From NCBI RefSeq assembly GCF_036013955.1, contig NZ_CP107903.1, positions 6,200,001 through 6,264,000 of the forward strand: 64,000 nt of DNA, written 5' to 3'. A model generated the notes under the pieces. It did not search any database. It saw only the letters and a program-made list of their open reading frames with translations, and had not been told where the DNA came from. Below are positions 26,605 through 35,555 of the stretch, in pieces. The position numbers and the translations under genes are program-made. How positions within the stretch are numbered: position 1 is the stretch's first letter; the number at the start of each line of letters is the position of its first letter. The DNA comes from Streptomyces sp. NBC_00459. Lineage in GTDB: Bacteria > Actinomycetota > Actinomycetes > Streptomycetales > Streptomycetaceae.

Positions 26605-28358
26605 CAGTACTTACGCTCCATCGGCTGGTAGCGGGTCTGGACGACCGGCTTGTAGTCGAGACGGATGGACTCGGTGCCGTCGTCGCCCACCTCGCGGTAC
26701 GCCATGGTGTGGCGCATGAAGTTGACGTCGTCGCGGTTCGGGTAGTCCTCGCGGTAGTGACCGCCGCGCGACTCCTTGCGGGCCAGGGCCGACACCGCCA
26801 TGACCTCGGCGAGGTCCAGGAGGTTGCCGAGCTCGATTGCTTCCAGGAGGTCGGTGTTGAACCGCTTGCCCTTGTCCTGGATCGAGACGTTCAGGTAGCG
26901 CTCGCGGAGTTCCGCGATCTTCTCCACCGCCGTCTTGATCGTCTGCTCCGTACGGAACACCATGACGTTCGCGTCCATGGTCTCCTGGAGCTCCAGGCGC
27001 AGTGCGGCGACCCGCTCCGTGCCCGTGGACTCGCGCAGGCGCTCCACCTGGGAGACCACCAACTCGGCCGGGTTCTCGGGGAGTTCGACGAAGTCGGCCT
27101 TCTGGCTGTACTCCGCCGCCGCGATACCGGCCCGCTTCCCGAACACGTTGATGTCGAGGAGGCTGTTCGTGCCGAGGCGGTTGGCGCCGTGCACCGACAC
27201 ACACGCGACCTCGCCGGCCGCGTACAGCCCGGGTACGACGGTCGTGTTGTCCCGCAGCACCTCACCCTCGACGTTCGTCGGGATGCCGCCCATCGCGTAG
27301 TGCGCGGTGGGCTGGATCGGGATCGGGTCCGTGTACGGCTCGATACCGAGGTAGGTGCGCGCGAACTCGGTGATGTCCGGGAGCTTCGCGTCGAGCTGCT
27401 CCGGCGGAAGGTGCGTCAGGTCGAGGTAGACGTGGTCGCCCTCGGGGCCGCAGCCACGCCCTTCGCGGATCTCCGTGTAGATGGAGCGGGACACGACGTC
27501 ACGCGACGCCAGGTCCTTCATCACCGGCGCGTACTTCTCCATGAAGCGCTCGCCGTCCTTGTTGCGGAGGATGCCGCCCTCACCGCGGGCGCCCTCCGTC
27601 AGCAGGATGCCCATGCGCCAGATGCCGGTCGGGTGGAACTGGAAGAACTCCATGTCCTCCAGCGGCAGCCCCCGACGGTAGACCGCCGCCTGGCCGTCAC
27701 CCGTCAGCGTGTGCGCGTTCGACGTCACCTTGAAGAACTTGCCGCAGCCGCCGGACGCGTAGATCACGGCCTTCGCCTGGAAGACGTGGATCTCACCGGT
27801 CGCCAGTTCGTAGGCGATGACGCCGGCCGACCGCTTCACACCGTCGACCTCGACGATCAGCTGGTCCAGGACGTAGAACTCGTTGAAGAACTCCACGCCC
27901 TCCTTCACGCAGTTCTGGTACAGCGTCTGGAGGATCATGTGACCGGTGCGGTCGGCCGCGTAGCAGGAGCGGCGGACGGGCGCCTCACCGTGGTTACGGG
28001 AGTGGCCACCAAATCGCCGCTGGTCGATCGTCCCGTCGGGCGTGCGGTTGAACGGCAGGCCCATCTTCTCCAGGTCGAGGACCGAGTCGATGGCCTCCTT
28101 CGCCAGGATCTCGGCGGCGTCCTGGTCGACCAGGTAGTCACCGCCCTTGATCGTGTCGAAGGTGTGCCACTCCCAGTTGTCCTCTTCCACGTTGGCGAGC
28201 GCGGCGGCCATGCCGCCCTGCGCGGCGCCCGTGTGGGACCTGGTCGGGTAGAGCTTCGTCAGTACGGCGGTACGGCTGCGCTTCGTCGACTCGATGGCCG
28301 CGCGCATACCGGCGCCGCCCGCGCCGACGATGACGGTGTCGTACTTGTGGATCTTCAT
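26604..28358 (-). CDS. sdhA: succinate dehydrogenase flavoprotein subunit
   Basis: A 584-residue catalytic subunit that oxidises succinate to fumarate with covalently bound FAD. The dinucleotide-binding start TVIVGAGGAGMRAAIESTKR is at residues 8-27. The flavin-attachment His is H42 in TRSHTGAAQGG. Active-site segments include HPTGIW (substrate binding) and a catalytic-Arg-type stretch, and the C-terminal YREDYPNRDD region is typical. The length is normal for the family. It begins at an ATG 33 bp downstream of sdhD. The operon order sdhC-sdhD-sdhA-sdhB is the usual one for actinobacteria and the genes are closely spaced. Confidence 0.97.
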   Translation of the reverse strand: MKIHKYDTVIVGAGGAGMRAAIESTKRSRTAVLTKLYPTRSHTGAAQGGMAAALANVEEDNWEWHTFDTIKGGDYLVDQDAAEILAKEAIDSVLDLEKMGLPFNRTPDGTIDQRRFGGHSRNHGEAPVRRSCYAADRTGHMILQTLYQNCVKEGVEFFNEFYVLDQLIVEVDGVKRSAGVIAYELATGEIHVFQAKAVIYASGGCGKFFKVTSNAHTLTGDGQAAVYRRGLPLEDMEFFQFHPTGIWRMGILLTEGARGEGGILRNKDGERFMEKYAPVMKDLASRDVVSRSIYTEIREGRGCGPEGDHVYLDLTHLPPEQLDAKLPDITEFARTYLGIEPYTDPIPIQPTAHYAMGGIPTNVEGEVLRDNTTVVPGLYAAGEVACVSVHGANRLGTNSLLDINVFGKRAGIAAAEYSQKADFVELPENPAELVVSQVERLRESTGTERVAALRLELQETMDANVMVFRTEQTIKTAVEKIAELRERYLNVSIQDKGKRFNTDLLEAIELGNLLDLAEVMAVSALARKESRGGHYREDYPNRDDVNFMRHTMAYREVGDDGTESIRLDYKPVVQTRYQPMERKY

Positions 28359-28391
28359 CAGAATTACCTCAGCCCCTTGTGACCCGGTGGC

Positions 28392-28883
28392 CTAGCGGAT
28401 GTTCGGGTCGAAGGTGAAGATCACCAGCGTGCCCAGCAGGATCGTGAACACCGTGGCGGTGTAGAGCAGGCCCTTGAGCCACAGTCGGGTGTTCGCGCGC
28501 TCCGCGTAGTCGTTGATGACGGTACGCAGGCCGTTGGCGCCGTGCAGCATCGCCAGCCACAGCATCAGCAGGTCCCAGACCTGCCAGAACGGCGAGGCCC
28601 AGCGGCCGGCCACGAAGGCGAAGCCGATCTTGGAGACACCGCCGTCCAGCACCAGCTGGATGAGGAGGTGGCCCAGGACCAGCACGACCAGGACGATGCC
28701 GGACAGCCGCATGAACAGCCAGCCGTACATCTCGAAGTTGCCCCGGGTGGACTTGGGGGTCTTCTTCGTGCGCTTGCGCGGGGCCTCGATCAGGGGCGCC
28801 GGGTTGTCGGCGTCGTACCCCGCGAACGTGCCCGCGCCCTCGACGGGGCCGATGCCCGAGGCGGTGGATTCAGTCGTCGCCAT
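28392..28883 (-). CDS. sdhD: succinate dehydrogenase hydrophobic membrane anchor subunit
   Basis: A 163-residue membrane anchor. A polar N-terminal extension of about 50 residues, ending in a basic segment (RKRTKKTPKSTRG), precedes three helices at about 52-72, 92-117 and 133-158. A haem-ligand-type His occurs in VLGHLLIQLV, and MLHGANGLRTVINDY is a conserved helix-end motif of this subunit. Together with SdhC it holds the quinone and haem sites and ties SdhAB to the membrane. It starts with ATG 5 bp after the sdhC stop. Naming C and D follows gene order and similarity rather than experiment. Confidence 0.93.
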   Translation of the reverse strand: MATTESTASGIGPVEGAGTFAGYDADNPAPLIEAPRKRTKKTPKSTRGNFEMYGWLFMRLSGIVLVVLVLGHLLIQLVLDGGVSKIGFAFVAGRWASPFWQVWDLLMLWLAMLHGANGLRTVINDYAERANTRLWLKGLLYTATVFTILLGTLVIFTFDPNIR

Positions 28884-28888
28884 GTGCG

Positions 28889-29269
28889 TCAGCTCCCGAA
28901 CAGTTCACGAGCGGCGTGGCCGAGGACGGGGTAGATCGCCCCGATCATCAGCACGACCCACAGGCCGACGACGGTCCACAGCATCTGCTTCTGGTAGCGC
29001 GGGCCCTTCGACCAGAAGTCGACGGCGATGACGCGCAGGCCGTTCAGCGCGTGGAAGAGGATGGCGGCGACGAGGCCGTACTCCAGCACGGCGACGATCG
29101 GCGTCTTGTACGTGGCCACAACCTTGTCGTAGGCCTCGGGAGAGACACGGACGAGAGCGGTGTCCAGGACGTGTACGAACAGGAAGAAGAAGATGAGGAC
29201 GCCGGTGACTCGATGAGCCACCCAGGACCACATTCCTTCCCGGCCGCGGTACAGCGTTCCAGCCGGCAC
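28889..29269 (-). CDS. sdhC: succinate dehydrogenase cytochrome b556 subunit
   Basis: A 126-residue cytochrome-type anchor with three helices. The signature GMWSWVAHRVTGVLIFFFLF, with an Arg and Ser of the quinone site, is followed by the haem-ligand-type HVLDTAL. ALNGLRVIAVDFW and the final helix complete the subunit. The GTG at 29269 is preceded by GGAGGG, which makes it a better start than the in-frame GTG 75 bases upstream. It is the first gene of the operon; the promoter should lie in 29270-29470, but I could not choose among several poor -35/-10 matches. Confidence 0.93.
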   Translation of the reverse strand: MPAGTLYRGREGMWSWVAHRVTGVLIFFFLFVHVLDTALVRVSPEAYDKVVATYKTPIVAVLEYGLVAAILFHALNGLRVIAVDFWSKGPRYQKQMLWTVVGLWVVLMIGAIYPVLGHAARELFGS

Positions 29270-29471
29270 GGAAAACCCTCCGGGAGCGGGGATTGGGGCC
29301 GCGCCGGCTTCGGTGTCGGACGGGCCCGGCCGGGTACGGTCCACCGGCCCTCGCCATCGTAGCGACGTGTTGTCGGAACGCTTACAGCGGGCCTACCGAT
29401 GTGATCAAACAGGCTCGTACGGGCTACTGGGTGCGGCCACGGGGGGAGGGGTTCGCGGGTTGTCCGCCGGG

Positions 29472-29538
29472 TGCGGGTCAGATGTGGCTGGTCGCGCCCC
29501 GCGGCGGAGCCGCAATATGTTGCAGCCCCGCGCCCCTT
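29472..29538 (-). repeat. interspersed intergenic repeat, copy 2 (reverse)
   Basis: On the minus strand this copy reads AAGGGGCGCGGGGC, then CGGCTCCGCCGCG and GGGCGCGACCAGCCACA, the same blocks in the same order as 11893-11968. Here it has entered the 3' end of the URAD-like gene and supplies its last 20 or so codons and its stop. Confidence 0.72.
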
Positions 29539-30026
29539 AGGCAATTCCCCAGCCGTTCTCTTGCCAGGCGCCGGAGTTCCTCTGCTGCCACGACCCGCTC
29601 TTCCTCCGGATCGTTGGTCAGACGTGACCGGATGGCAGCCAGGATCGTGTTCAGGACCTCTGTCGGAGGCGTGGCGTCCAGACAGATGACGAAGACGTGC
29701 CCGAACCTGGCCTCGTACGCCGCATGCGCCGCCCCCAGGGCCGTGTGGGCCGCCGCGTACACCCCGTCGGGCAGTGCGGGCAGCGCCTCGGCGGCCAGGG
29801 CCTCGGAGAGGTCGCCCGGGGTCAGGTCGTACGCCGCCTCGTCCGCTGCCGCGAGCAGGGAGTCCAGGTCCGGATAGGGACGGTGGTCGGTGAGTCGGTG
29901 GGCCCAGCGGAGACTGCGCAGGCAGGCGAGGAGTGCGCGCTCGATGTCCTCGGCGGGGTCGGTGTTGAACCGTGCCAGGCTCTGCGGCGTAGGAGAGGGG
30001 GACTCGGTGCGCGTCTGTGCCGGCAT
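29478..30026 (-). CDS. 2-oxo-4-hydroxy-4-carboxy-5-ureidoimidazoline (OHCU) decarboxylase-like protein
   Basis: A 182-residue all-helical protein of the URAD superfamily, whose active members decarboxylate OHCU to allantoin in uric acid breakdown. Recognisable features are SLARFNTDPAEDIERALLAC, a WAHRLTDHRPYPDLDSLLAA segment, YEARFGHVFVICLDA, and a final helix with R, N and E positions (IRSRLTNDPEEERVVAAEEL). The catalytic HPxIG segment of true OHCU decarboxylases is replaced by EALPALPDG, so the canonical His is missing and activity is doubtful. The last 20 residues are encoded by the intergenic repeat. No uricase or transthyretin-type gene is adjacent. Confidence 0.75.
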   Translation of the reverse strand: MPAQTRTESPSPTPQSLARFNTDPAEDIERALLACLRSLRWAHRLTDHRPYPDLDSLLAAADEAAYDLTPGDLSEALAAEALPALPDGVYAAAHTALGAAHAAYEARFGHVFVICLDATPPTEVLNTILAAIRSRLTNDPEEERVVAAEELRRLARERLGNCLRGAGLQHIAAPPRGATSHI

Positions 30027-30305
30027 GGCGAGCGGGCCGGAGAATTGGGGAAGACGGTGCGCGGGCAGCGTGAGTCCTCGGAGATTCGGGTCGGAGTGTG
30101 AGACGCGGGTGGAGAGGTGCCGCTCACATTATCGAGAAGTGGTCAGGAGCTGTCCGGCGGAGGTCTGAATTTCACCCGAACGGGATAGTTTCGGAACGTA
30201 CGGTGGACGATCCCGGTGAGGTGGGGTCGAAGGTGCAGAGGTGGAGGCGATCCAGGAGGTGCGTGGCATGCGGGCGATACGTGAGGCACTGGCAGGTGGG
30301 AACCG

Positions 30306-32033
30306 GTGACCGGCCGGAGGCGACGGGCTCCTGAGCGGAAACGGGGTCCGAGGAGGAAGACGTACGGGCAGGGTTCCGGGTTGCTTCTCGGGGCCGGTGT
30401 TCTCGTCGCGGCCGGTGCGGTGGGCGTCTCCGTCGCCCTCTGGCCGGTCGGCAGCACTGGCACCGGCTCCGACACCGGCAGCGACATCGCGTCCACCGGC
30501 GCGGTGCGCACCTCGGACGAGGCCGGAGCGGACAGCTCCGCGTCCACCGCGTCCCGCGCCTCTTCCCCCGCCTCGCCCTCGCCGTCTCCCGCCCGTGTCT
30601 ACCCGCTCTCCAAGACCCCCCGCACCATCCCCGCCGTACGCGAGCACGTACCTGCCCGGGGTCCGGGCTGGCGCCCCGCCTCGACCGCCCGGGTGGTCGT
30701 CACCGCCGGTGGCCTCGCCGACGAGGGGAAGCTGCTCGCCGGTGAGCTGCGGATGACGTACGGCGGGACTGCCGCCCCCCGTGCCGGGGACGTCCAGCTC
30801 AAGCTCGACCCGGGTCAGGCGGCGAAGGGCCCCGAGTCCTATACCCTCACCGTCAGGAGCGGCCGGGTCACCGTGGCCGGCCCCGCCGAAGCCGGCGTCT
30901 TCTACGGCACCCGCACCCTCAAGCAGGAGGTGGCCGCCGGGAGCACCGCCTCCGAGGGCGTCGTGCGTGACCGGCCCGCCAAGCCCCAGCGCGGGTTCAT
31001 GCTGGACATCGCCCGCAAGCACTTCACGGCGGCCTGGATCGAGGACCGCGTCCGCGAGCTGGGCGACCTCAAGTTCAACGAGCTGGGCCTGCACTTCTCC
31101 GACGACCAGGGCTTCCGGATCGCCTCCGACACGCACCCGGAGGTCGTCTCCAGGGACCACCTCACCAAGGCCGAGGTCCGCAGCATCCTCGCCCTCGCCG
31201 CGAGCCGTCACATCACCGTCGTGCCCGAGATCGACTCCCCGGGACACCTGGGCGCGGTCCTCGCCGCCCACCCCGACCTCCAGCTGAAGAACGCGCAGGG
31301 CACGGCGGCACGCGGGGCGATCGACATCTCCCGGCCGGGGGCCGCGAAGATCGTCGACGACCTGCTGGGCGAGTACGCCGATCTCTTCCCGGGCGCGTCC
31401 TGGCACCTCGGCGGCGACGAGTACCGGGCCCTGGCGGTGTCCAACCCGGCAGCCTCCTACCCCCAGCTCGCCGCCGCGGCCACCGAGAAGTACGGCGCCG
31501 GCGCCGGCGTCTCCGACCTCGCGACGGGCTGGCTCAACGACCGCGCCGCCACCGTCCGCGCCCACAACCGGACGAACGTACGCGCCTGGAACGACGGCTT
31601 CTACAAGTCGAGTTCGGTCCAGCCGGGCAAGAACATCCAGGTCGCCTACTGGACCGGAAAGGAGATCGGCGCCCGGCAGCCGACCGCCTATCTGAGCGCG
31701 GGCCGCAAGGTCGTCAACTACAACGACGAGTACCTCTACTACGTGCTCGGGCAGCCGAACACCTTCGTCTATCCGACCGGCGAGCGGATCTACAAGCAGT
31801 GGACCCCGCGGGTGCTGCGCGGCAGTACGGCCGTCTCCGCCTCGTACGACGGGCAGATACTCGGCGGGGTCTTCGCCGTCTGGTGCGACCTCGCCGGATC
31901 GCAGACCCAGAACCAGGTGGCCGCCGGAATACGGCTGCCGCTGCGGGCGACCGTGCAGAAGCTGTGGGATCCCCGGGCCCGGGCGCCGCTGTCCTGGACC
32001 GACTTCAAGAAGCTGGCGGGCAGGCTGGGCTGA
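30306..32033 (+). CDS. membrane-anchored family 20 glycoside hydrolase (beta-N-acetylhexosaminidase)
   Basis: A 575-residue exo-acting enzyme expected to remove terminal GlcNAc or GalNAc from chitooligosaccharides or wall glycans outside the cell. A basic N-terminus is followed by a single hydrophobic helix (about residues 25-47, probable anchor) and a Ser/Ala/Thr-rich linker. The GH20b-type domain covers about 100-225. The TIM-barrel catalytic domain follows, with PQRGFMLDIARKHFT, LHFSDDQGFRI and the catalytic HLGGDEYRAL, Asp at about 371 and Glu at 372. The GTG at 30306 is used. It is a single gene; no sugar transporter genes are adjacent. Confidence 0.92.
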   Translation: MTGRRRRAPERKRGPRRKTYGQGSGLLLGAGVLVAAGAVGVSVALWPVGSTGTGSDTGSDIASTGAVRTSDEAGADSSASTASRASSPASPSPSPARVYPLSKTPRTIPAVREHVPARGPGWRPASTARVVVTAGGLADEGKLLAGELRMTYGGTAAPRAGDVQLKLDPGQAAKGPESYTLTVRSGRVTVAGPAEAGVFYGTRTLKQEVAAGSTASEGVVRDRPAKPQRGFMLDIARKHFTAAWIEDRVRELGDLKFNELGLHFSDDQGFRIASDTHPEVVSRDHLTKAEVRSILALAASRHITVVPEIDSPGHLGAVLAAHPDLQLKNAQGTAARGAIDISRPGAAKIVDDLLGEYADLFPGASWHLGGDEYRALAVSNPAASYPQLAAAATEKYGAGAGVSDLATGWLNDRAATVRAHNRTNVRAWNDGFYKSSSVQPGKNIQVAYWTGKEIGARQPTAYLSAGRKVVNYNDEYLYYVLGQPNTFVYPTGERIYKQWTPRVLRGSTAVSASYDGQILGGVFAVWCDLAGSQTQNQVAAGIRLPLRATVQKLWDPRARAPLSWTDFKKLAGRLG

Positions 32034-32153
32034 AACGGCTGGACGTACGGGCCCGGAGAACCGTAGGTTCCGCACGAGTAGCACGCGTATTCGTATGTCG
32101 GGCGTGGTCCTGGGGAGGGACGGCGCCCGGCTTCTTGTTTCCGGGGGATCCAC

Positions 32154-32987
32154 ATGTTCTGCAAGCACTGCAAGCTGTCCACGGCCGCCACTCCCGAGGG
32201 TCTGTGCTGGGACTGCGCCGACGCCGCCGACGAGCCCACCTCCGGGCGCGCGTTCGCGTCGCGGCCCGTGGCCTCGGCGCCGCCCGCACCCACCGGCCCC
32301 GTCGTCCAGCCGCACGGACCGGCCTGGCTGCGTTCGCCGGTCGGACTCGGCAAGGCCGTCGCCGCACTGCTCGGCCTGGTCATCGCCGTCGACCTCTTCG
32401 CCGTCTACGCCGACTTCACCATGTACGACGTGACGGGCTCCCTCGCGGACGACGGTCTCGCCTACGACGGTTACGACGACCTCCAGGACGACGCCGAGCA
32501 GGCGGACTCGCTCTACGCCGCCGCCGGAGTCGCACAGGCGGTGTCCTTCGTCGCGGCCATCGTGGTCTACCTCGTCTGGTTCCTGCGGGTGCGGGTCAAC
32601 GCCGAGGTGTTCAACCCGTTCGGGCACAGCAAGAAGCGCGGCTGGGCGGGCTGGGGCTGGTTCGTACCGGTCGTGAGCCTGTGGTTCCCGCGCCGGATCA
32701 TGCTGGACATCTGGGACGCGAGCAGCCCCGTCGGCACCCGCGCCTCGCACGCGCTCGTCAATGCCTGGTGGACGCTGTGGCTTGCCACGCTCGTCACCAG
32801 CCGGCTCGCGTTCAGCGCGTCCAGCCGCGCAGAGACGGTCGAGGAGATCCAGGACGCCGCCGGCCAGATGCTGCTCTCGGACGTCGTCGACATCGTGGCC
32901 GCCGTGCTCGCGATCCTCGTCGTGCTCCGGCTGACCCGTATGCAGAACGAGAAGGCGCTGCACGGCCCCGTCGCCGCGGGCGTCTGA
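32154..32987 (+). CDS. DUF4328-domain membrane protein
   Basis: A 277-residue membrane protein of unknown function. The N-terminus holds a small zinc-ribbon-like CKHCKLST and CWDCAD pair. A Pro/Ala linker follows, then helices at about 62-82, 122-145, 170-188, 198-220 and 240-262. The core matches DUF4328: VWFLRVRVNAEVFNP, then GWFVPVVSLWFPRRIMLDIW and NAWWTLWLATLVT. The start is the ATG at 32154. Such proteins are widespread in actinobacteria. It is on the same strand as its neighbours but separated by gaps above 85 bp, so co-transcription is uncertain. Confidence 0.86.
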   Translation: MFCKHCKLSTAATPEGLCWDCADAADEPTSGRAFASRPVASAPPAPTGPVVQPHGPAWLRSPVGLGKAVAALLGLVIAVDLFAVYADFTMYDVTGSLADDGLAYDGYDDLQDDAEQADSLYAAAGVAQAVSFVAAIVVYLVWFLRVRVNAEVFNPFGHSKKRGWAGWGWFVPVVSLWFPRRIMLDIWDASSPVGTRASHALVNAWWTLWLATLVTSRLAFSASSRAETVEEIQDAAGQMLLSDVVDIVAAVLAILVVLRLTRMQNEKALHGPVAAGV

Positions 32988-33076
32988 ACGCTCGATTGTC
33001 GGATCCCTGGCCAACTCGCGGGTGTCTGTGGTGTATTCGGCGCGGGGACAGCGAGCAGAGCCGAAACGCCAGGGGG

Positions 33077-33625
33077 ATGGCATTGGGTTACTGGGGCTAC
33101 TTGATCGTGGGCAGGAGCGAGCAGCCGCTCGCGGAGACCGACGCCCTGCGCGCGGTGCGCGACGGACTGACCTCGCGCGAACGGCGCGACGACGGCTGGC
33201 AGGTGTGGGAGTACCCGAGCGGCGACGGTGACGTCGGCAGCATGAACGCGCTCGCCATGGAGACCGGGGCTCCCGCGCTCTTCGGGTACGTCATGGACAG
33301 CCACTGTGTGGTGCTGGAGGCGGCGGCGCCCGCGAGCGGGGCGTGGACCACCTGTCTGGCGCGCGGCGCCATGGCCGGCTACCTGGGTGCCGGGCAGGGC
33401 GACGGCGAGGGTGAGCACGAGGGTGAGGACGGGGGCGGGCTCACGATCGACGACTACTTCCTGGAACCCGGCGACGCCGCCGAACGCGCGGTCGACTGGG
33501 CCGCCGAGGCCGGCCACACGGTGAACGCCGGGCCGCTCCTCGACGTACTGACTTCGGAACCCGACCCGTTGGCCGAAAACCTGTTCTTCCGGTTCCTCGA
33601 CCGACTTGGTGTTCTCCCGCTGTGA
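33077..33625 (+). CDS. conserved actinobacterial protein of unknown function
   Basis: A 182-residue acidic cytoplasmic protein beginning MALGYWGYLIVGRSEQPLAE. It has alternating alpha and beta character, a Gly/Glu/Asp-rich low-complexity loop in the middle (about residues 100-117) and ends ENLFFRFLDRLGVLPL. I do not recognise a named domain. AGGGGG abuts the ATG at 33077; with that spacing a TTG two codons later (33083) is an equally good start. Third-position GC is high throughout, supporting a real gene. The neighbours are likewise uncharacterised. Confidence 0.72.
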   Translation: MALGYWGYLIVGRSEQPLAETDALRAVRDGLTSRERRDDGWQVWEYPSGDGDVGSMNALAMETGAPALFGYVMDSHCVVLEAAAPASGAWTTCLARGAMAGYLGAGQGDGEGEHEGEDGGGLTIDDYFLEPGDAAERAVDWAAEAGHTVNAGPLLDVLTSEPDPLAENLFFRFLDRLGVLPL

Positions 33626-33700
33626 CGCTCCGGGTACGTTGCACGCAGTAGGGGAAAGTACGGGCTCCGTAAGGGATGGCGCCCTCGGAGGGAGGCGTGC

Positions 33701-34312
33701 ATGAGCCTGGTGGAACTGATCGCCGATGCCGACGAGCGTGGTCTGACGGCCAGTGGACTGGCTTGTTTGGATCGGTGCGTGTCTCTTCTGGGAGGCGACG
33801 ACGAGATCCTGCGCCCCCTCTGGGCCAGCCTCGCCGACGGCACCGACACGGAGGAATGGGCGACCCGCCTGGAACAGGTCCGGCTCAAGCTCGGCCCCGA
33901 GGATCCCGCCGTCGCCGACGCGGACCGTCCGGGCGCCCCTCCGGCGACTCCCGCGGCCTCCGCCGAGGGCGAGGCCACCCTCCTCGCCCGGCGGATGCTT
34001 GCCACCGCCCCCGCCACCCGGTCCGCCGCCGGCATGCGCGCGTGGGCCGACGACTGCTCCGTCGCCGCCCTCCGCATCCACCGGCTGCTGGACGCCTCCG
34101 CCGCCGGCCCGTCCTCGGTCGACTCCCACCGCGCAGGCGATACGGAGGGCATCTCGCCCCTCGTCGCGGCCGAACTGCGGCGCCAGACCGCCGTCCTGGA
34201 ACTGCTCGCCGGGCATGGCGGCGGCGGACTGCGGCAGGCGCTGGCGGTGTCGACGGAGGGACGGCGCGTCCTGCGCGCGGTGGTGTCGCGACGGGCACGC
34301 GGACGGGCCTGA
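33701..34312 (+). CDS. conserved hypothetical protein
   Basis: A 203-residue, Ala-rich, largely helical protein with no signal or membrane segment. The N-terminal part (MSLVELIADADERGLTASGL to about residue 75) and the C-terminal part (about 90-195, with ELRRQTAVLELLAGH) may be two helical domains joined by an Ala/Pro linker. GGGAGG about 9 bases upstream supports the ATG at 33701. No known motif is visible. The codon bias is that of a genuine gene. It lies in a series of small unknown genes on the plus strand between the DUF4328 gene and the sigma factor genes. Confidence 0.7.
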   Translation: MSLVELIADADERGLTASGLACLDRCVSLLGGDDEILRPLWASLADGTDTEEWATRLEQVRLKLGPEDPAVADADRPGAPPATPAASAEGEATLLARRMLATAPATRSAAGMRAWADDCSVAALRIHRLLDASAAGPSSVDSHRAGDTEGISPLVAAELRRQTAVLELLAGHGGGGLRQALAVSTEGRRVLRAVVSRRARGRA

Positions 34313-34442
34313 TCCCCGAAAGCGGGGACCCTGTGGCTTTCCTGTGGTCGTCCTGGGGTGGACCTGGGGTGGTCCCGCGCCGATCCCTGTCAGGCACCGG
34401 AATGGGGTGACGCGCGCCGCCGCCCGCACGCTTTCCTGGAAT

Positions 34443-34853
34443 GTGACAGCACACCGAGCACCAGAACGAGCAGCCCGAGCGACCCGTCCGCAGGCCGCCG
34501 CGAAACCCGTGCGCTGGGCCGCCGACACCGTCGCGACAATGCGCGAGGGCGCCCGGCTGCGCCTCGACTACTCGACCCAGAGTCTGTGGCGCGCCGACCG
34601 GATGATCGAGGAACTCCGCCGCGAGCAGACGCCGTACGCCGCCGTGGAATCAGTGCTGCGCGGCTTCGGGGCATACGCGGGCGAGGTGATCGTGCGCCGG
34701 ACCGAAGGCGGCGCGGAGTGGCTGGAGTCGGGCGGCGGGCACTGGGTCCGTACGGCCGACGGACGGTTGTGGGACCCGGTCGACGAGGCCCGCCGCTGTT
34801 TCGCCGGACACGGCTCGCTGCGGCTGCTGTGCCGGGACGCGACGGCGGTCTGA
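34443..34853 (+). CDS. conserved hypothetical protein
   Basis: A protein of about 136 residues. After a basic lead, the conserved-looking part runs from TVATMREGARLRLDYSTQSL through a helix (RADRMIEELRREQTPYAAVE) to GAYAGEVIVRRTEGGAEWLE and a beta-rich end with WDPVDEARRCF. The start is uncertain: GTG at 34443 and GTG at 34407 are both in frame and neither has a strong ribosome site. I recognise no named family. There is no signal peptide or membrane segment, and its role is unknown. Confidence 0.65.
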   Translation: MTAHRAPERAARATRPQAAAKPVRWAADTVATMREGARLRLDYSTQSLWRADRMIEELRREQTPYAAVESVLRGFGAYAGEVIVRRTEGGAEWLESGGGHWVRTADGRLWDPVDEARRCFAGHGSLRLLCRDATAV

Positions 34854-34997
34854 ACCGGCGCGAGCAGTGACGTTTCCGTGCCGGGCGGCGCAGATGCCCA
34901 TGGGGACGGGGAGTCGAACCCGTACTCGCACTCGGTGTGCCGGTACGGACGAGGACAGCGCTTGGGCCAGGGACGACGGGAACCCCGCCGGACACAG

Positions 34998-35555
34998 ATG
35001 CGCGACGCGGAGCTGGGCGACGTCGTCGCGCGGGCCCAGGACGGGGACGAGGCGGCCTTCGCGGTCGCGTACCGGCTCGTACAGCCCGGACTCCTCGGCT
35101 ATCTGCGCGGGCTCGTCGGCGACGAGGCGGAGGACGTGGCGTCCGAGGCCTGGCTGGAGATCTCCCGCGACCTGGGCCGCTTCAAGGGCGACGGCGCCGG
35201 TTTCCGCGGCTGGACGGCGACCATCGCCCGCAACCGCGCCCTCGACCTGCTGCGCCGCAGACGGACACGGCCCCAGGGGACGGCGCTCGAACAGGACGTA
35301 CTGGACCTGCCCGGCCCGCACAGCACCCCCGACCAGGCCCTGGAGACCCTCTCCACGGAGTACGCCCTCGGGCTCATCGCCGGACTCCCGCGCGACCAGG
35401 CCGAGGCGGTCCTGCTCCGCGTGGTCGTCGGACTCGACGCCCCGGCCGCCGCCCGCGTCCTCGGCAAACGCCCCGGCGCGGTACGCACGGCCGCACACCG
35501 GGGCCTGAAACGCCTCGCCCGGCAACTGGGGGAATCGATGGGGGAACCGACGTGA
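34998..35555 (+). CDS. ECF-type RNA polymerase sigma factor (first of two)
   Basis: A 185-residue extracytoplasmic-function sigma factor. Region 2 spans about 5-75 (DEAAFAVAYRLVQPGLLGYL, then DVASEAWLEISRDLGRFKGD and GWTATIARNRALDLLRRRRT). Region 4 spans about 115-175 (LPRDQAEAVLLRVVVGLDAP, AARVLGKRPGAVRTAAHRGL). The ATG at 34998 is used. It overlaps the 67-residue gene downstream by four bases (GTGA), a sign of a coupled regulator. The protein is closely similar to the sigma factor at 36033, suggesting a local duplication. Confidence 0.9.
   Translation: MRDAELGDVVARAQDGDEAAFAVAYRLVQPGLLGYLRGLVGDEAEDVASEAWLEISRDLGRFKGDGAGFRGWTATIARNRALDLLRRRRTRPQGTALEQDVLDLPGPHSTPDQALETLSTEYALGLIAGLPRDQAEAVLLRVVVGLDAPAAARVLGKRPGAVRTAAHRGLKRLARQLGESMGEPT

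Noticed and set aside
30129..33083. Long minus-strand open frame across the GH20 and DUF4328 genes
   Set aside because: It spans two well-supported genes and the intergenic regions between them and shows only shadow composition.
34905..34975. tRNA-like T-arm on the minus strand (GGTTCGACTCC)
   Set aside because: No acceptor stem, D-arm or anticodon arm can be formed around it; a chance match.
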